From Doryteuthis pealeii (taxonomy: Eukaryota > Mollusca > Cephalopoda > Myopsida > Loliginidae), in assembly GCA_023376005.1 (NCBI GenBank), contig CM042156.1:44962865-45026864 (forward strand): a DNA stretch of 64,000 bases, written 5' to 3'. The position numbers and the translations under genes were made by a program. Below, piece after piece: positions 20,371 to 31,075 of the stretch; the first letter of the stretch is position 1; each line of letters begins with the position of its first letter. The notes below the pieces were generated by a model that had not been told where the DNA came from, did not search any database, and worked only from the letters and a program-made list of their open reading frames with translations.

Positions 20371-20779
20371 CAGGGCCGAATCCGGACCCACATTCCTGAA
20401 ATTTTGGATTCCTAAATTTTAATTACTGCGATTGTTTTCAGTGATTTTTACGTGATTTTTTCGCGACAACAATTTTTATAACTTGGAAATAATTGAAATT
20501 AATTGCGAAATTCAGCGAAAGTCACCCATGAAATAGACATAATTGTTTGTATAGAAAAGTAAGGAGCTACATACATAAAATTGTCTTTAAAGTAAGTGGC
20601 AGCAAAATAATTATCATTAAACTTTTAAAAGTAACATTAAATATTGATGCCCCAGTATGGCACACAAGATGGTCTATCAGATGGGAGAAATAGGGGGGGG
20701 GTCTAGTATTAACTAACTGAGTAAAATTTCTGATCTCAAGCATATCATTTGTTCCTGTTGTTGAAGTTGAACCGAGTTT

Positions 20780-20870
20780 GTAACAAGGCTATATGCATTT
20801 GACACTCGGTGAGGATCGAACTTCCTTGCGTAATGTGTGAGATTAGCTTGTAAACCATTACTCCCAACTG
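20780..20870 (-). mobile_element. SINE-D head
   Basis: GTGAGGATCGAAC (box B reversed) and GTAAACCATTACTCC (box A reversed). Confidence 0.65.
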
Positions 20871-20925
20871 ATATTTGTTTTTGGGACCAGATACATTCAT
20901 GTCTTTTTCATTGTTAGCATTTATC

Positions 20926-21060
20926 ATCTGGAATAATAAATGTGAATGTCAGTATGTTACTTTTTTTTCAACTTTACTCATAGAGGCCGTAGCCCAACTT
21001 ATCATACCATTTTGGAATCAGGCCGATTCCGTGAATAAATTAAAAAATATCCCGTGCTGA
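20926..21060 (+). repeat. Dispersed repeat, copy 2
   Basis: GAATAATAAATGTGAATGTC and GGCCGTAGCCCAACTTATC align with 20243-20370. Confidence 0.55.
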
Positions 21061-21264
21061 ATAGAATATCAAAAAATTATTTAATTAAAAAAAAATAATT
21101 CTCTGCTTTAATTTAAAAATTTATTTTTTTTTAGATATATTCAATGCATTAAGTGTCATTGTTGGGTCGAATACCCAATCAAGATCTCTCCGCTCGAGCT
21201 TGTTTAATTGTTGCCCGATGAGCCGGCTTTTAAGCAAGTAATACAATATTTGCTTAACTTGCGG

Positions 21265-22600
21265 GATCCGTGGAATTTTCACGAAACGAAACAAAAATCA
21301 AGAGGAGCTATTTAAGCCAGAAACAATGATTTACAATTTCATTAAATATGAATCCTACGGTTGTTTTTGCAATAAATAATACAAAAATATATAATAACAA
21401 TCGATATGATACGGTATAGATTCAATCGAAAAAAAAAAAGCATTTTTAAAAGCGGGTTGTAAAATATCTACATTGATTTGCCGATAAAAAACGAGGGGGG
21501 GTGGAAATATCTACATTAGTTTGCCGAAAAAAATTGACAAAAATACAATTCGGAAAATATCTAACTTTGGACGGAATTTCGCCTGATGCTGTCTCGCTAA
21601 AACATTTGCGTAAATTAAGACAGGAGGCCGGGACGACATAAGATCAAAATTACCAAAATATCTTCTGTAATTCACAATTTCAATATCTTATTATAATGGA
21701 GATTGTGTGTTTGTCTGTCTGAAGCCGAAACTAAATCACTACTCAAGTCACAATTCCCTTAGTTATTGACGTCACATTCACCATGAATTTATTTTTATTT
21801 AAACCTCAGTTATTGATAAAATTGCTATACCTTATTAATACTTTTGACTTTATCTACATTCTAATAACATGCAATTGTATTTATATATGCAACAAAATAG
21901 CGGGTTACAGTGTGAACAGGAAAGCTAATTTGCATATTGATATTAAAAGTTTAATTTTATTAAATATGCGCTTGGTATTATTGATTTCTAATTGTTTGTT
22001 TTTTTCTTAATGAATATGAGCAAAAAACTCGGGGATAAATCTTAAAAGAAATCCTTTAATATAAAGAAATAACAGTAATTTTATTCTTTACTTCCTAATT
22101 TAACTAAATAGTTAAATTAGGAAAATTCAGCAATAAAAGGAGGGAGTGATGAAAAATGATGGAAGACTTAGTTTCAAAGTTGTTCTATTCTTCGATTATA
22201 CCCCCTCTGTTTCAAATCATTTTATTTGGATTTTTATTTAGTTTCAAAAGTATTTCAAATTTAACATATTTCATTACATTAAAATTCAAATACTTGCACC
22301 CGGAGGGTGCATATATTTGCTAGTTACAATAAAAACAAACATGTAACTTTTTTTTTCTCAATTCATTTTAATTTTACGTTGGGCATTTAAGTGGCGCAAT
22401 ACCATTTGGAATGTTCCATTTTTAATATTGGGTGAAATAAAATGGAACAAATAAGAAATCTACGATTAAGCGACACCAGATAATCTGGATTTACATTTTT
22501 TTTTGCATTGTATCTTGGACGATCTCATTTTTAACTAGAGGGTGTTGTAGGATGATAACGGACGGAAGATTTAAGAATAAGCGTATTAATATATCTACTT
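21265..22600 (+). mobile_element. Family H element interrupted by a Helitron
   Basis: The left part (21265-21685) has GATCCGTGGAATTTTCACGA, TTTGCCGATAAAAAACG and GCAGGAGGCCGGGACGAC-type sequence. The right part (22324-22600) has ACGTTGGGCATTTAAG and CATTTTTAACTAGAGGGTGT. The continuous form of both parts is at 31785-32350. The class is unknown; no coding frame is seen. Confidence 0.8.
21686..22323 (+). mobile_element. Non-autonomous Helitron, second copy
   Basis: Starts TCTTATTATAATGGAGATTG; ends with hairpin GCACCCGGAGGGTGC, then ATATATTTG and CTAG. It is inserted between A (21685) and T (22324). The family H copy at 32.06 kb gives the empty site (reads ATTCACAATCAGTATGACAA). It is similar to 4952-5605 over its whole length, with small indels. 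Confidence 0.92.
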
Positions 22601-22740
22601 TATGGATTTGACTGCCTCGTATAGTAAAATGGTTAGTGAGATTGTTTAGTCTAGCTATTATTAGTAAGTTTGATTCTCCAATCAAATACCCTAATACTTA
22701 TGGCCTTGTGCCAAACTAAGCTAAGCTTAATAAATGACTA
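22601..22740 (+). mobile_element. SINE-E (tRNA-derived)
   Basis: GTAAAATGGTTAGTGAG and GTTTGATTCTCCAATC mark the head. The tail CTAAGCTAAGCTTAATAAAT is shared with the minus copies at 56.6-57.3 kb. Confidence 0.55.
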
Positions 22741-23394
22741 CTTTATGGAATCTACGTTATCTCCCAAGTTCCTAATGATGTATGTAAAGATGTGTAGAGA
22801 AAAAAACAAAAAACAATAAATTTTTAAAATGAGCAAACCAGGGGTCTACTTATAGGCCCCACCCCTATCGTTCCTACCCCGGGGTAGACTGCCAAATGTT
22901 TCTTTGGAACAGAGAGAGGAGGGGAGTTGTTGTTTATTTATGTTTTACGCTTGACTGATCCAGCCTGTTTTGCTAGAGACTAGTCGGGCATAATCTTTAA
23001 AAAAAAATGAAAGTAAGGAAAGACAGAGGAAAACTAACATTTTCAATATTCATTGTTTTATTAAGCAAATTGTCTATACAAACATAACACAGAGCCAAAT
23101 CAGGAGTAAGGTGTCGGGTTGGTGATTCACGGTCTCAATCTTAGCTAACGCAAACGGACCAAAATAATGTATAATTCAATTAGAGTTTTTTTTTTTTGAT
23201 AAGCTTAGGGTAGTGTGGCACAACGCCAAAATGTAGGGAGGAAGATTGTGTTGCACCAACATTACAACTGGGGACGAATTTTGCTTAGACTCAAACCCTT
23301 ACCTCTGTCTTTAATTTTTAAACCCACTTGAATTACGTGGTATTAAGAGACAGAAAGAAAGTTTTCAATATTCGCCTAAACTTGTTTTCGTATG
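22741..23394. other. No recognised feature
   Basis: Contains short homopolymer runs and a GC-rich patch near 22855-22890. I see nothing I can name. Confidence 0.45.
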
Positions 23395-23690
23395 TAAAAC
23401 CCGCCCAACAGGGTGGGGTCCAGTGGCTTCGGCCCGGGATCTTTACAAGTTAATAGCATCGATCCCAGGGGGCTATCCCCACAGGCAATACCTGTCCCCT
23501 CGATTTAAAGGGGCAGGGCTGGGTTTATTGCCCAGCGCCTGAGGCGCCCTCTTGAGGGGGAATGCCGACGGGATCGACGCAATTTTTCACCGGCCACCCA
23601 TGAGCTCCGGTTTGTGGGTGGTCCCACGTTAATAGGGCTTTGTGCCTAACCCGTACAAGTGGGGTACGAGGTAAATACAATGTTATACGG
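23395..23690 (+). mobile_element. Family F GC-rich repeat
   Basis: Contains GATCCCAGGGGGCTATCCCC, CAGGGCTGGGTTTATTGCCC, CCTGAGGCGCC and GCCGACGGGATCGACGC. A close copy is at 27620-27911, and pieces occur at 49.96-50.37 and 59.7-59.8 kb. It is strikingly GC-rich for this window. It is probably a SINE, but no clear tRNA boxes are visible. Confidence 0.75.
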
Positions 23691-23749
23691 TGAGCTTTCA
23701 AAAGTAGAAAGGATGTGCATACGTTGAAAATCATCATAGACGTCCCATC

Positions 23750-23870
23750 GTGGTGTTGATGGTTAGTAAGCTTGATTCGCAAGATCCATTACTACCGAAA
23801 AGCGAATTCAATCCTGATTGGATGCGCTATATGTCACATCCTTGTGTCAGATCCTACCAGTGTCTTAAAA
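23750..23870 (+). mobile_element. SINE-D, partial
   Basis: GGTGTTGATGGTTAGTAAGC and GAATTCAATCCTGATTGG correspond to box A and box B, followed by the CACATCCTTGTGTCA region. Confidence 0.6.
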
Positions 23871-23967
23871 ATCAGCATTGTAAAATAAGCCTGATCACAG
23901 CCACTGAGTTGGAATAATTATTATATGTGTGCAAAACTTCTCAGCTTTTTAAAGTTTTCTGTCGCAG

Positions 23968-24270
23968 TCTCTAATTAATTAAAAAAAAAAAAGCGCTGGT
24001 AACTTTTGCACACATTCAATATGTATGTTGATAACCAAAACCACAAAAATTACAGTATATACTTTTTTTTCAACCGCAGTCTCTAATAATAAAAAAAAAT
24101 AAAAAAAAGCGCTGGTAACCTTTGCACAGGTATAATATGTCTTGATAAGTAAACCACAAAAATTACAATATACTTTTTACTATCAGTCTCTAAAAATTAA
24201 AAAAAAAATGTTGGTAACTTTTGTACATCTAATATGTCTGTTGATAGGCAAGCCACAAAATTAGCGAGTA
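23968..24270. repeat. Three-unit tandem repeat, ~110 bp unit
   Basis: Each unit has GTCTCTAA, an A-rich run, GCGCTGGTAAC (TGTTGGTAAC in the third) and CCACAAAAATTAC. Divergence between units is moderate. Confidence 0.85.
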
Positions 24271-24369
24271 GCTGACATTAAATACGTAATTTTTAAGCAA
24301 AAAAAAAAAAAAAAATGAATAAATAAAATAGAAAAAAATAGTCATCTAATACTCGAGAAAAACTTTTCT

Positions 24370-24780
24370 AAGGTTTAGATATAACAGTGTCTTGTCTTGT
24401 CTTGTGGTAGCATTCACCGAGTGCCTCACGAAATTCAAAGATGGAGAATCATGGGAATGGGAAGTACGCAAGCGGTCCCCAAAACCCCACTTGCCGACAC
24501 TTTTGTTTCCGCCCATTATCCAGCAGACGCAGTTTGCAGTGCAGATGCATCTCCAGAGCCCCTTTGGTCGGGTTGTGGCCCTAATACCACTGGGTGCCAG
24601 ACCTATCCACATTGGGTGGCCTTACTAAGAACTTAAGTTCCCGACAGCATAGTTTGACACTACCACATTTACCCCGCCCTGCTGTAATGAGGAGGGGTTG
24701 GAATTTAGGTTGGACATTAATAGTGTAATAATGACGAACAAGGTAATTATTTTACTTAAGCCTTATTTAATATAACATAA
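24370..24780. other. No recognised feature
   Basis: Relatively GC-rich sequence with (CTTGT)n at 24391-24405. Overlapping frames of ~80 codons occur on both strands, but none has splice sites or a family resemblance that I can support. Confidence 0.4.
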
Positions 24781-24782
24781 TG

Positions 24783-24973
24783 GGTTATTTCCTATAACCC
24801 TAACCTAAAAACGGGGAACTACTCTGAATAGATTTTATCTGTTAATTAATCTACCCATTATACTAACTCTAACCCCGTCGTCTTTTTTCCTAGTAGATCA
24901 ATAAATAAATAAATAATTTATCAGTCAATCAGAGTGGTTCCCCTTTTTTAGGTTGGAGTTATAGGAAATAACC
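24783..24973. mobile_element. Short MITE with 8 bp flanking duplication
   Basis: Left end GGTTATTTCCTATAAC...AACCTAAAAACGGGGAAC; right end GTTCCCC...TTAGGTTGGAGTTAT then AGGAAATAACC. Flanks ACATAATG and ATATAATG match at 7 of 8 positions. Confidence 0.75.
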
Positions 24974-24986
24974 ATATAATGTATAT

Positions 24987-25369
24987 TCTATATATATAAA
25001 AGGAAGTTTGGTATGTACGTGTCGACGTATAACTCCGAAACGGAAGATCACTCAGATTCGAAATCTTGCATACACCTTAATAGTCTTCTAACTAAGAGAC
25101 GCGCCAAACTTGGTTATTGATTTTTACTGATTAAGAGATGTAATTAAGTAATTAAACCAAAATCAACCGATTTGCAGAACTGTCCGTATACCAGCTGCTG
25201 CTGATAATAAAATATTGTTCGCTGCCTGCTTTATATTATAGCTATACCAGCAGTTTAGTTTAATTTTAGTGAACAAAATCGCAGTCTAAGCTGTTCAGCT
25301 CGGAACCTCTCGCCTATTTATGGTCCAATCTTTATATATATCCGGCCATGGACTGGGTACTTTTGCTAG
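24987..25369 (+). mobile_element. Helitron, second family
   Basis: Starts TCTATATATATAAAAGGAAG, a start seen in many animal Helitrons. Ends CCGGCCATGGACTGGG (degraded hairpin), then TACTTTTG and CTAG before T. No coding region. Confidence 0.65.
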
Positions 25370-25437
25370 TATAATATATATACATACATACACCTTCACA
25401 CGAACAAGATGCGACAAAGTTAATTTTAGGTTATATA

Positions 25438-25447
25438 TATATATATA

Positions 25448-25509
<62 letters not shown>
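25438..25509. repeat. (TA)n and (GA)n microsatellite
   Basis: A short TA run joined to a GA run. Confidence 0.95.
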
Positions 25510-25512
<3 letters not shown>

Positions 25513-25667
25513 ATTCATTGAAACTCAACTGTAGTCAACTAAAGGTAAATATTTTTTTAGTATTTATTGTGAACTGATCCGGGGGTGGGGGTGACAGCTA
25601 TGTTTGGACTTCAACAAAGAATTGGAAGGAATTCAGTTGTTTAGAAAAAATAGTTAATTAGTATTAT

Positions 25668-26350
25668 TTGGACTATTGTCTTCATTTTCATTGTTATTTG
25701 TACAACGTTTCGGTCGATGTGCCCTCAGGCATTCTTCAGGTATTTCTTGTTGTAATCGGGAACCTTCTTGTCATAATCAGGATACATCACGGAACCTTGA
25801 ACCTAACCCTTTATTCAGTCCACGGGGGTATCCTGTCCTCATTCCGCTAACCATGTATGATTTTTTTTACCTAGATTTATATTGTTTTTTTTTCTTAATC
25901 TAGCTTTTTTAATTATAGGTTCCCATATTGTGTTCATTTCTATGCTAGGTCTACTTAAGAAATTACTATAGCCTATCATATGAGCTGATTCTTATTCTCT
26001 CCCAATGTTCTTCCCTATCTATTATCTTAACTTAATCCCATAAGGGCAGATGATTTCCCTTCTCATTCCATATATGGTCAGCTATACCCGCCTTTTCTAT
26101 TTCTCCTCGAACCGCTGCTTTACGCTCTTGTCTCTTTCAGTGGACGGCATGTTTCGCTTTTGTATACTTTGCCACAGCTGCATGGGATGGAATACACGCA
26201 ATTCTTGGTCATGTTGTATTCTGTTGGGGGCTTAACTCGGAGGAGATGTTAACGAAGAGTCGAGTGACTCCTGAATGTTGTCGGGATGTCATATGGATTA
26301 CATATCTTTTGAATCTTTTCAGCCAAGCCTTTGACATAGGGCAGACAGAC
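25668..26350 (-). pseudogene. Penelope-like element 3' part with GIY-YIG endonuclease
   Basis: The minus strand reads LTTVCLPYVKGLAEKIQKIC and IPTTFRSHSTLR (near 26249-26350). Then, across a frameshift, come RVKPPTEYNMTKNCVYSIPC and CSCGKVYKSET (26151-26240). Penelope-like elements carry a reverse transcriptase followed by a C-terminal GIY-YIG nuclease. VYSIPC-CGKVYIGET is its first part, and here the second motif is damaged (YKS for YIG). Further on comes a terminal segment with a hammerhead-like motif (25706-25740), as found at Penelope termini. Several stops make it non-functional. Confidence 0.8.
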
Positions 26351-26351
26351 T

Positions 26352-26609
26352 GTGGTAAGTTTTCGAGTATCATCCTCTGTCCTGCGATCCGTGTATCGTA
26401 AGCCTACCTTCACCGGACAGTATTTCAACTTCAATTCCCACCATCCATACAATATAAAGAAAGGAATAGTCCGTTGCTTACAACATCGGGCAAAAGCCAT
26501 CAGCAGTGATGAGGTATATCAGAAGGAAATGGACAGCCTAAGGGATACCCTCTGTCCTAACAATTATCCTGAGAGCATAACATCAGCTACGGGAAATCTG
26601 GATTACTGA
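26352..26609 (+). pseudogene. Penelope-like RT C-terminus, inverted segment
   Basis: An open frame reads VYRKPTFTGQYFNFNSHHPY, then IKKGIVRCLQHRAKAISSD. This is the block after the RT catalytic core in Penelope-like elements (VYRKPT-T--Y--F-SHHP, VK-G-V--L-HRA). It lies head-on against the minus-strand GIY-YIG part of what should be the same element, with ~40 bp at the junction. The arrangement looks like a 5' inversion made during insertion. Confidence 0.85.
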
Positions 26610-26639
26610 ATAGAGCCCCCCCACACACACATATTTGCG

Positions 26640-26685
26640 ACCTTGTGTCACATCCTACTCTGGGCAAACGGTTTGGGTAAATATA
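26640..26685 (+). mobile_element. SINE-D 3' tail
   Basis: CGACCTTGTGTCACATCCTA and GGTTTGGGTAAATA. Confidence 0.6.
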
Positions 26686-27029
26686 GACAACGTTTGAAAA
26701 CCAACGTAAATATTTTTATTCCAATTGCCGGGTCACGTGATCATATAGCCTCGTTCTGATAAAAAAAAATGTTTTCTAGTAATTGTACTCCATTATTTCC
26801 AAATAAAGTTAGGCACTTTCAAATGCGTTACTACTTATGCACCGTCTCTAATATACTGTATTGAGCAAAGAAAAAAGGAAAAAAATTTGCAGAGAAATTA
26901 AGAAAACATTTTCAAAGCAACTGAATTGCTGATATTTGTGTTGAATTTCTACACACAAAAATGCAATTTCCTGACGAGGTAGGTCAAATTACTTATCTAA
27001 AATAACCACTCGAAAAAGTACTGCAGTAA

Positions 27030-27144
27030 TTATAAATAAATAAATAAATAAAGTATATATACCTTTTTAGAAAATAAACTTATTTCGACTTTTTATCTAT
27101 TTTCTAAAAGGTACATATACTTTATTTATTTATCTATTTATAAT
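27030..27144. repeat. Inverted repeat, ~45 bp arms
   Basis: AAATAAATAAAGTATATATA then CCTTTTTAGAAAATA is matched by TTTTCTAAAAGGTACATATA then CTTTATTTATTTA. A ~25 bp loop separates the arms. Confidence 0.8.
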
Positions 27145-27245
27145 ACTGTGTATATGTAAAAATATATACACAAATCTTTATATGTACGTGTGAGTTCTCA
27201 ATTTTGGTTGAATCCTTTCAAAGTAACACTTGATATTATCCACTT

Positions 27246-27249
<4 letters not shown>

Positions 27250-27277
<28 letters not shown>

Positions 27278-27279
27278 AC
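27250..27279. repeat. (TA)n microsatellite
   Basis: Short TA run. Confidence 0.9.
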
Positions 27280-27619
27280 AGACTGACTTTCTGACTCGCA
27301 TTTATAGTAGTTATCTTCCCCTTCGCTCTATCAGAAAAGTCCATCGATTTTTTTAATGCCCAGGCTATCTTAGATGCATTTCAGAAAGTCAGAGATCATC
27401 TCGACATAGTAATTATATTGTAAACTGGACCCCCTTTTCTAAAATCAATATTTTTTTTCAGAACTGATAAATCGCAAGAGTAGAGTTAGGTCTGCTAAAC
27501 AAATAAATACAAAAGTATTTCCAAAAGATTTTATGGCGGGACCATCAATCTCATTTGTGCCGATTCCAGCGAATGAAACTTATTCTTATATAAATTGGGA
27601 ATGTTTTGTTTTTATACCA

Positions 27620-27911
27620 ACCTTCCACCCGGCCTAGCTGGGGGTCCAGTGAGCTTCGGCCGCTGGATCAGGTGTTGTTAATTAATAGCGTCGATCCCAG
27701 GGGGCTATCCCCCCAGGCAATACCTGCCCCCTTGATTTAACGGGGCAGGGCTGGGTTTATTGCCCAGCGCCTGAGGCGCCCCCCTTGGGGAGAATGCCGA
27801 TGAGATCGACGCAATTTTTCCACCTGCCATCCATGAGTCTCGGCTTGTGGGTAGTCCCACGTAAATAGGGCCTTTGTGCCTGACCTTGTACAAGTTGGGT
27901 ACGAGGAAAAT
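27620..27911 (+). mobile_element. Family F GC-rich repeat, second copy
   Basis: Shares GATCCCAGGGGGCTATCCCC, GCCTGAGGCGCC and CTTGTACAAGTTGGGTACGA-type sequence with 23395-23690. It abuts a minus-strand SINE-A. Confidence 0.8.
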
Positions 27912-28192
27912 ATACCAACCCCTCCACACGGGCATGATGTGGTACAAGGCCAATTTTTTAAAAGTAGATTTTAACAGGTTTGAATTCAGAATTTTCCTTC
28001 TCCTATACCGGTTGCTATACCAATATTAAAGAGCCCAGTCTTCTCTGCTATTTACCCATAGCTGGAGGGAGAATAGTTGTATTTTTACCCTTTCCCAAGT
28101 GTATTAACGCTATATGAAATGCAAACAACTTCGTCCGGGATTGGAGCTCTGGTCACGGTGTCTGTTTTCTATAACGATAATCATGACACTAC
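27912..28192 (-). mobile_element. SINE-A, nearly full length
   Basis: ACCAACCCCTCCACACGGGC (tail), TTTTCCTTCTCCTATACCGG, ATAGCTGGAGGGAGAATAG, then a degraded head near 28192. Confidence 0.85.
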
Positions 28193-28261
28193 AAACGCTG
28201 AATCATGAATGTTAGTGCATTTCTACGCATGGGAGAAATATGAGGAAATTAATCCGACAGT

Positions 28262-28705
28262 ATGTGGAGAAGCCCTATCTTGGGCTAGACGGGCGGTCTG
28301 ATCAATCGGCTGGTCACGTCAAGCCCTAGCACCTATATGATTTTCCCAACCCTATTGCCCTTATGGCAAGCCCCAACCCCTTTTTATCATATGGGTGCTA
28401 GAAGGCGGTGACTGAGGGTCTACATGTCCTGGGAATGACGTTAAACTCTATCTGATGGTGAGGTTCCAGTTTTGGAGGTTTGGGGAATGTGGAGCACCCC
28501 ATTCATCATCATTGCTCCCTGGTCCACTCTGACCCGGAGTGGTAGTACCTGTTAGGGTCCCATCTATGGGTTAAATAGAAAATGTATTTATAAAAAAATT
28601 GTATTATCCATTAAGAATTGATTTATTTCAAAACTTTATCGGCATTAAATGACCCACTGAGGTTGATATGCCGTAAAACAAAACAAACAAACAAACAAAA
28701 AAAAG
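28262..28705 (+). mobile_element. Family C, 5'-truncated
   Basis: Begins near CCTATCTTGGGCTAGACGGG and runs to GATATGCCGTAAAACAAAAC. About 20 bp around GAGAGGCCCCCTCC are missing. 5' truncation with an intact tail fits retroposition. Confidence 0.85.
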
Positions 28706-28925
28706 TATGTGGAGAAAGGTATAAACATCCATTTTCTACAACATCCCGTGTTTTCTACCTTTCTCTACATTTCCAGGCATGTATTTTACTAATATACCAG
28801 TCTCATCTCTATTATTTTATGTTCTAAGATTCTAAGATTTTTTCTCCTATAGCCCAATCGTCGCACACAAGCTGTTTTAGAGATACACATTTTTCTTCTG
28901 TCATTCTTTTAATTCTTTGTCCACT

Positions 28926-29153
28926 TTAAATCGTTCATAGCGGCTCTACCATCACAACGATCCTACCGTAAGCCGCTATTAGCGGCTCTCGCACGTGTCA
29001 CTTGATTACACTGAAAAATCACCACGTGAACACCTGCCACCTTTTTTTTTGTGAGTGAACCAACCTTGAGATTGGTACTTGATCCTTTTGCAATAGGGAA
29101 CCAGTTGAAAATTTGGTACAGTCGTGGGGGAAATTCGGTAGGCAAAGAGTTAA
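28926..29153. mobile_element. piggyBac-like MITE flanked by TTAA
   Basis: Bounded by TTAA at 28926-28929 and 29150-29153. The internal sequence (CACGTGTCACTTGATTACAC, GATTGGTACTTGATCC, GGCAAAGAG before the right TTAA) is found inverted at 40459-40685, also between TTAA sites. Confidence 0.65.
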
Positions 29154-29399
29154 ATCTCTGACTGGGTTCTTCCTGTTGCCATTCCTCCATCAGAAATCTG
29201 TGTTTGTATGTGCTTGCACTGCTGACCCACGACAGTGAAATAAGGCGGATTTAGGGTTAGGGTTCAGAGGGGAGACTAGAGAGAAGGCAGAGTTACCTAT
29301 TGTCGGTATCAGCAGGACAGTAAAATCTTTGGAAAAACCATATCAGTAAATCTGACCATTATTTGTCTGAAATTTTTTTAGATGAGGCTTGATAATTTG

Positions 29400-29605
29400 T
29401 ATTATTTAGTTTTTTTCGGACTGTCGTCCAACTCTTTATTTTATATACACACTGTTTCGGACGAGGTGCCCTCCGGCCTTCTTCAGGTGTTTCTTGTGAA
29501 GGCTCCCGACTTTATCAAGAAACACTCGAAGAAAGCCAGAGGGCACATCGTCCGAAACATTGAGTATATAACAATAAAGATGAGGTCAACAGACCGAAAA
29601 ATGTA
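29400..29605. repeat. Inverted pair of Penelope-type termini
   Basis: The left arm reads GTTTCGGACGAGGTGCCCTC..CTTCTTCAGG; the right arm is its complement with mismatches, CGAAGAAAGCCAGAGGGCAC..CGTCCGAAAC. Each carries the hammerhead-like motif. Outer parts (CGGACTGTCGTCC / GAGGTCAACAGACCG) are only partly complementary. The centre is about 30 bp. Confidence 0.75.
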
Positions 29606-30495
29606 AATAATAAAAAATGACCATTCCTCAGAATTTATGTATTGGCTTAAGATAACCCTAGACGAGTTGACGTGCAGTTAAAACCAATCAATTTTATTTC
29701 TTAAAAAAACAAAATGAAAACAAACTTGTGAGTTTCCTTGTAACCGCAACTTTCCTTGGTATTGGTATTCCTTGGTATTCATGCAATGAAACTGACCCTC
29801 AACAACACCTAGAAACACAAACCAAATTATATTAACTGGTAATAAAACTAATTTTTCCTCCTTTTTTTTTTCAACGGAAATTATGGCGCGTAATGAGGAC
29901 CGCCTGTCTTAATCGTTGATGCAAAGCAACAAGATTTACTCTCTTCTTCAGTCTGTGTTTGATATGACCAAACGATACTTGTATTTATTAAGGCAAATAT
30001 CTCGTTGTTTTTTTTTTCTTCTTTTCACTGCTACTCTCATCTTTCCTTTTGGATTTATTTCTCGATCAGTGCGGGCTCAATTCGTGCAGTAAGTTTTGTG
30101 GAACGTATAAATTATGCAGTGCGAAGTTGTCAAAACATAAACATCTTTCAAGAAATAATGTTGGATTGGGTAAGCATAAATCCCCCAGCGAGGGGTGAGG
30201 CTGGAACGAAGTCTTATTTTGGTAAAATCCCACTGGAAAGATTCTTCAACTGCTAAATCAAGAACGCATATTCTAATGGATGAGTCTGCTATTTATTTGA
30301 ACAGTCGAAGAGGTAATTTTATTCCCCACCCACTTAAAAGCGGTTGACGGCGGCTGTTAAGCTTGATGTCAATTCGTTTCTTATTAACAGAATATATTCA
30401 CCAAATGCCTTTTTTTGTCTGTATGTCGTCATATAACTAAGACAACTGGAACTAGTTATTTAGTCTCGATCCAATTCTCGTTCAATTCCTCATAA
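29606..30495. other. No recognised feature
   Basis: Mostly unique AT-rich sequence. I see no exon or repeat family here. Confidence 0.4.
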
Positions 30496-30499
30496 CCAA

Positions 30500-31075
30500 T
30501 TCTGGAGATTTAAGGAGTGTGGAGTATCCCTTCATTGCCATTACTCCCAGGTCCACTCTGACCCGGAGTGGTAGTACCTGTTAGGACCCCATCTATAGGT
30601 TAAATAGAAAAAGAACGAGTTTTTAAAAAAATTGAATACCCATCAAAAATAAATAAAACAAAATGACTTCGGCATAAAATAACCAAACTATGGTTGACTT
30701 GTCGAAAATTCCAACCAACTTACTATTTACCCATAGCTGGAGGGCAAATGGTTGGATGTATACACTTCCCAAGGGGATTAGTGTTACATGAAATACGAAC
30801 GGCCTCGACCAATATTTATTAAAGCCAAGTCACGGTATCTATGGGTTAAATAGAAAAAACATGAATTTAAAGAAATGTGTTTAAAAAAAATTGAGTTAAA
30901 AAATTGAATACCCATCAAGAACGAATAAAAAACGTCCTCGGCATAAAAATGACTCAACAAATGTGTTAAAAAAAAAAAACAAATACCTAACAAGACTGAA
31001 TAAAACAAAAACGTTTTCGGCATAAAATAACCCAAGGTTCGACATGTCGTAACATCCAATCAACTAATTCTTCAT
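30500..31075 (+). mobile_element. Divergent family C tails with a SINE-A piece
   Basis: A family C 3' part (ACCCGGAGTGGTAGTACC, 30500-30722) is followed by a minus-strand SINE-A fragment (30722-30830, ATAGCTGGAGGGCAAATGG), then two further family C tails (TACCCATCAAGAACGAAT, GGCATAAAATAACCCAAGG). It looks like stacked insertions. Confidence 0.65.

Noticed and set aside
24346..24636. Overlapping ~80-codon frames on both strands
   Set aside because: Open frames in several phases reflect local GC content; I recognise no domain and see no splice sites.
30005..30256. 83-codon frame
   Set aside because: No family resemblance, no splice context, and composition no different from other chance frames.
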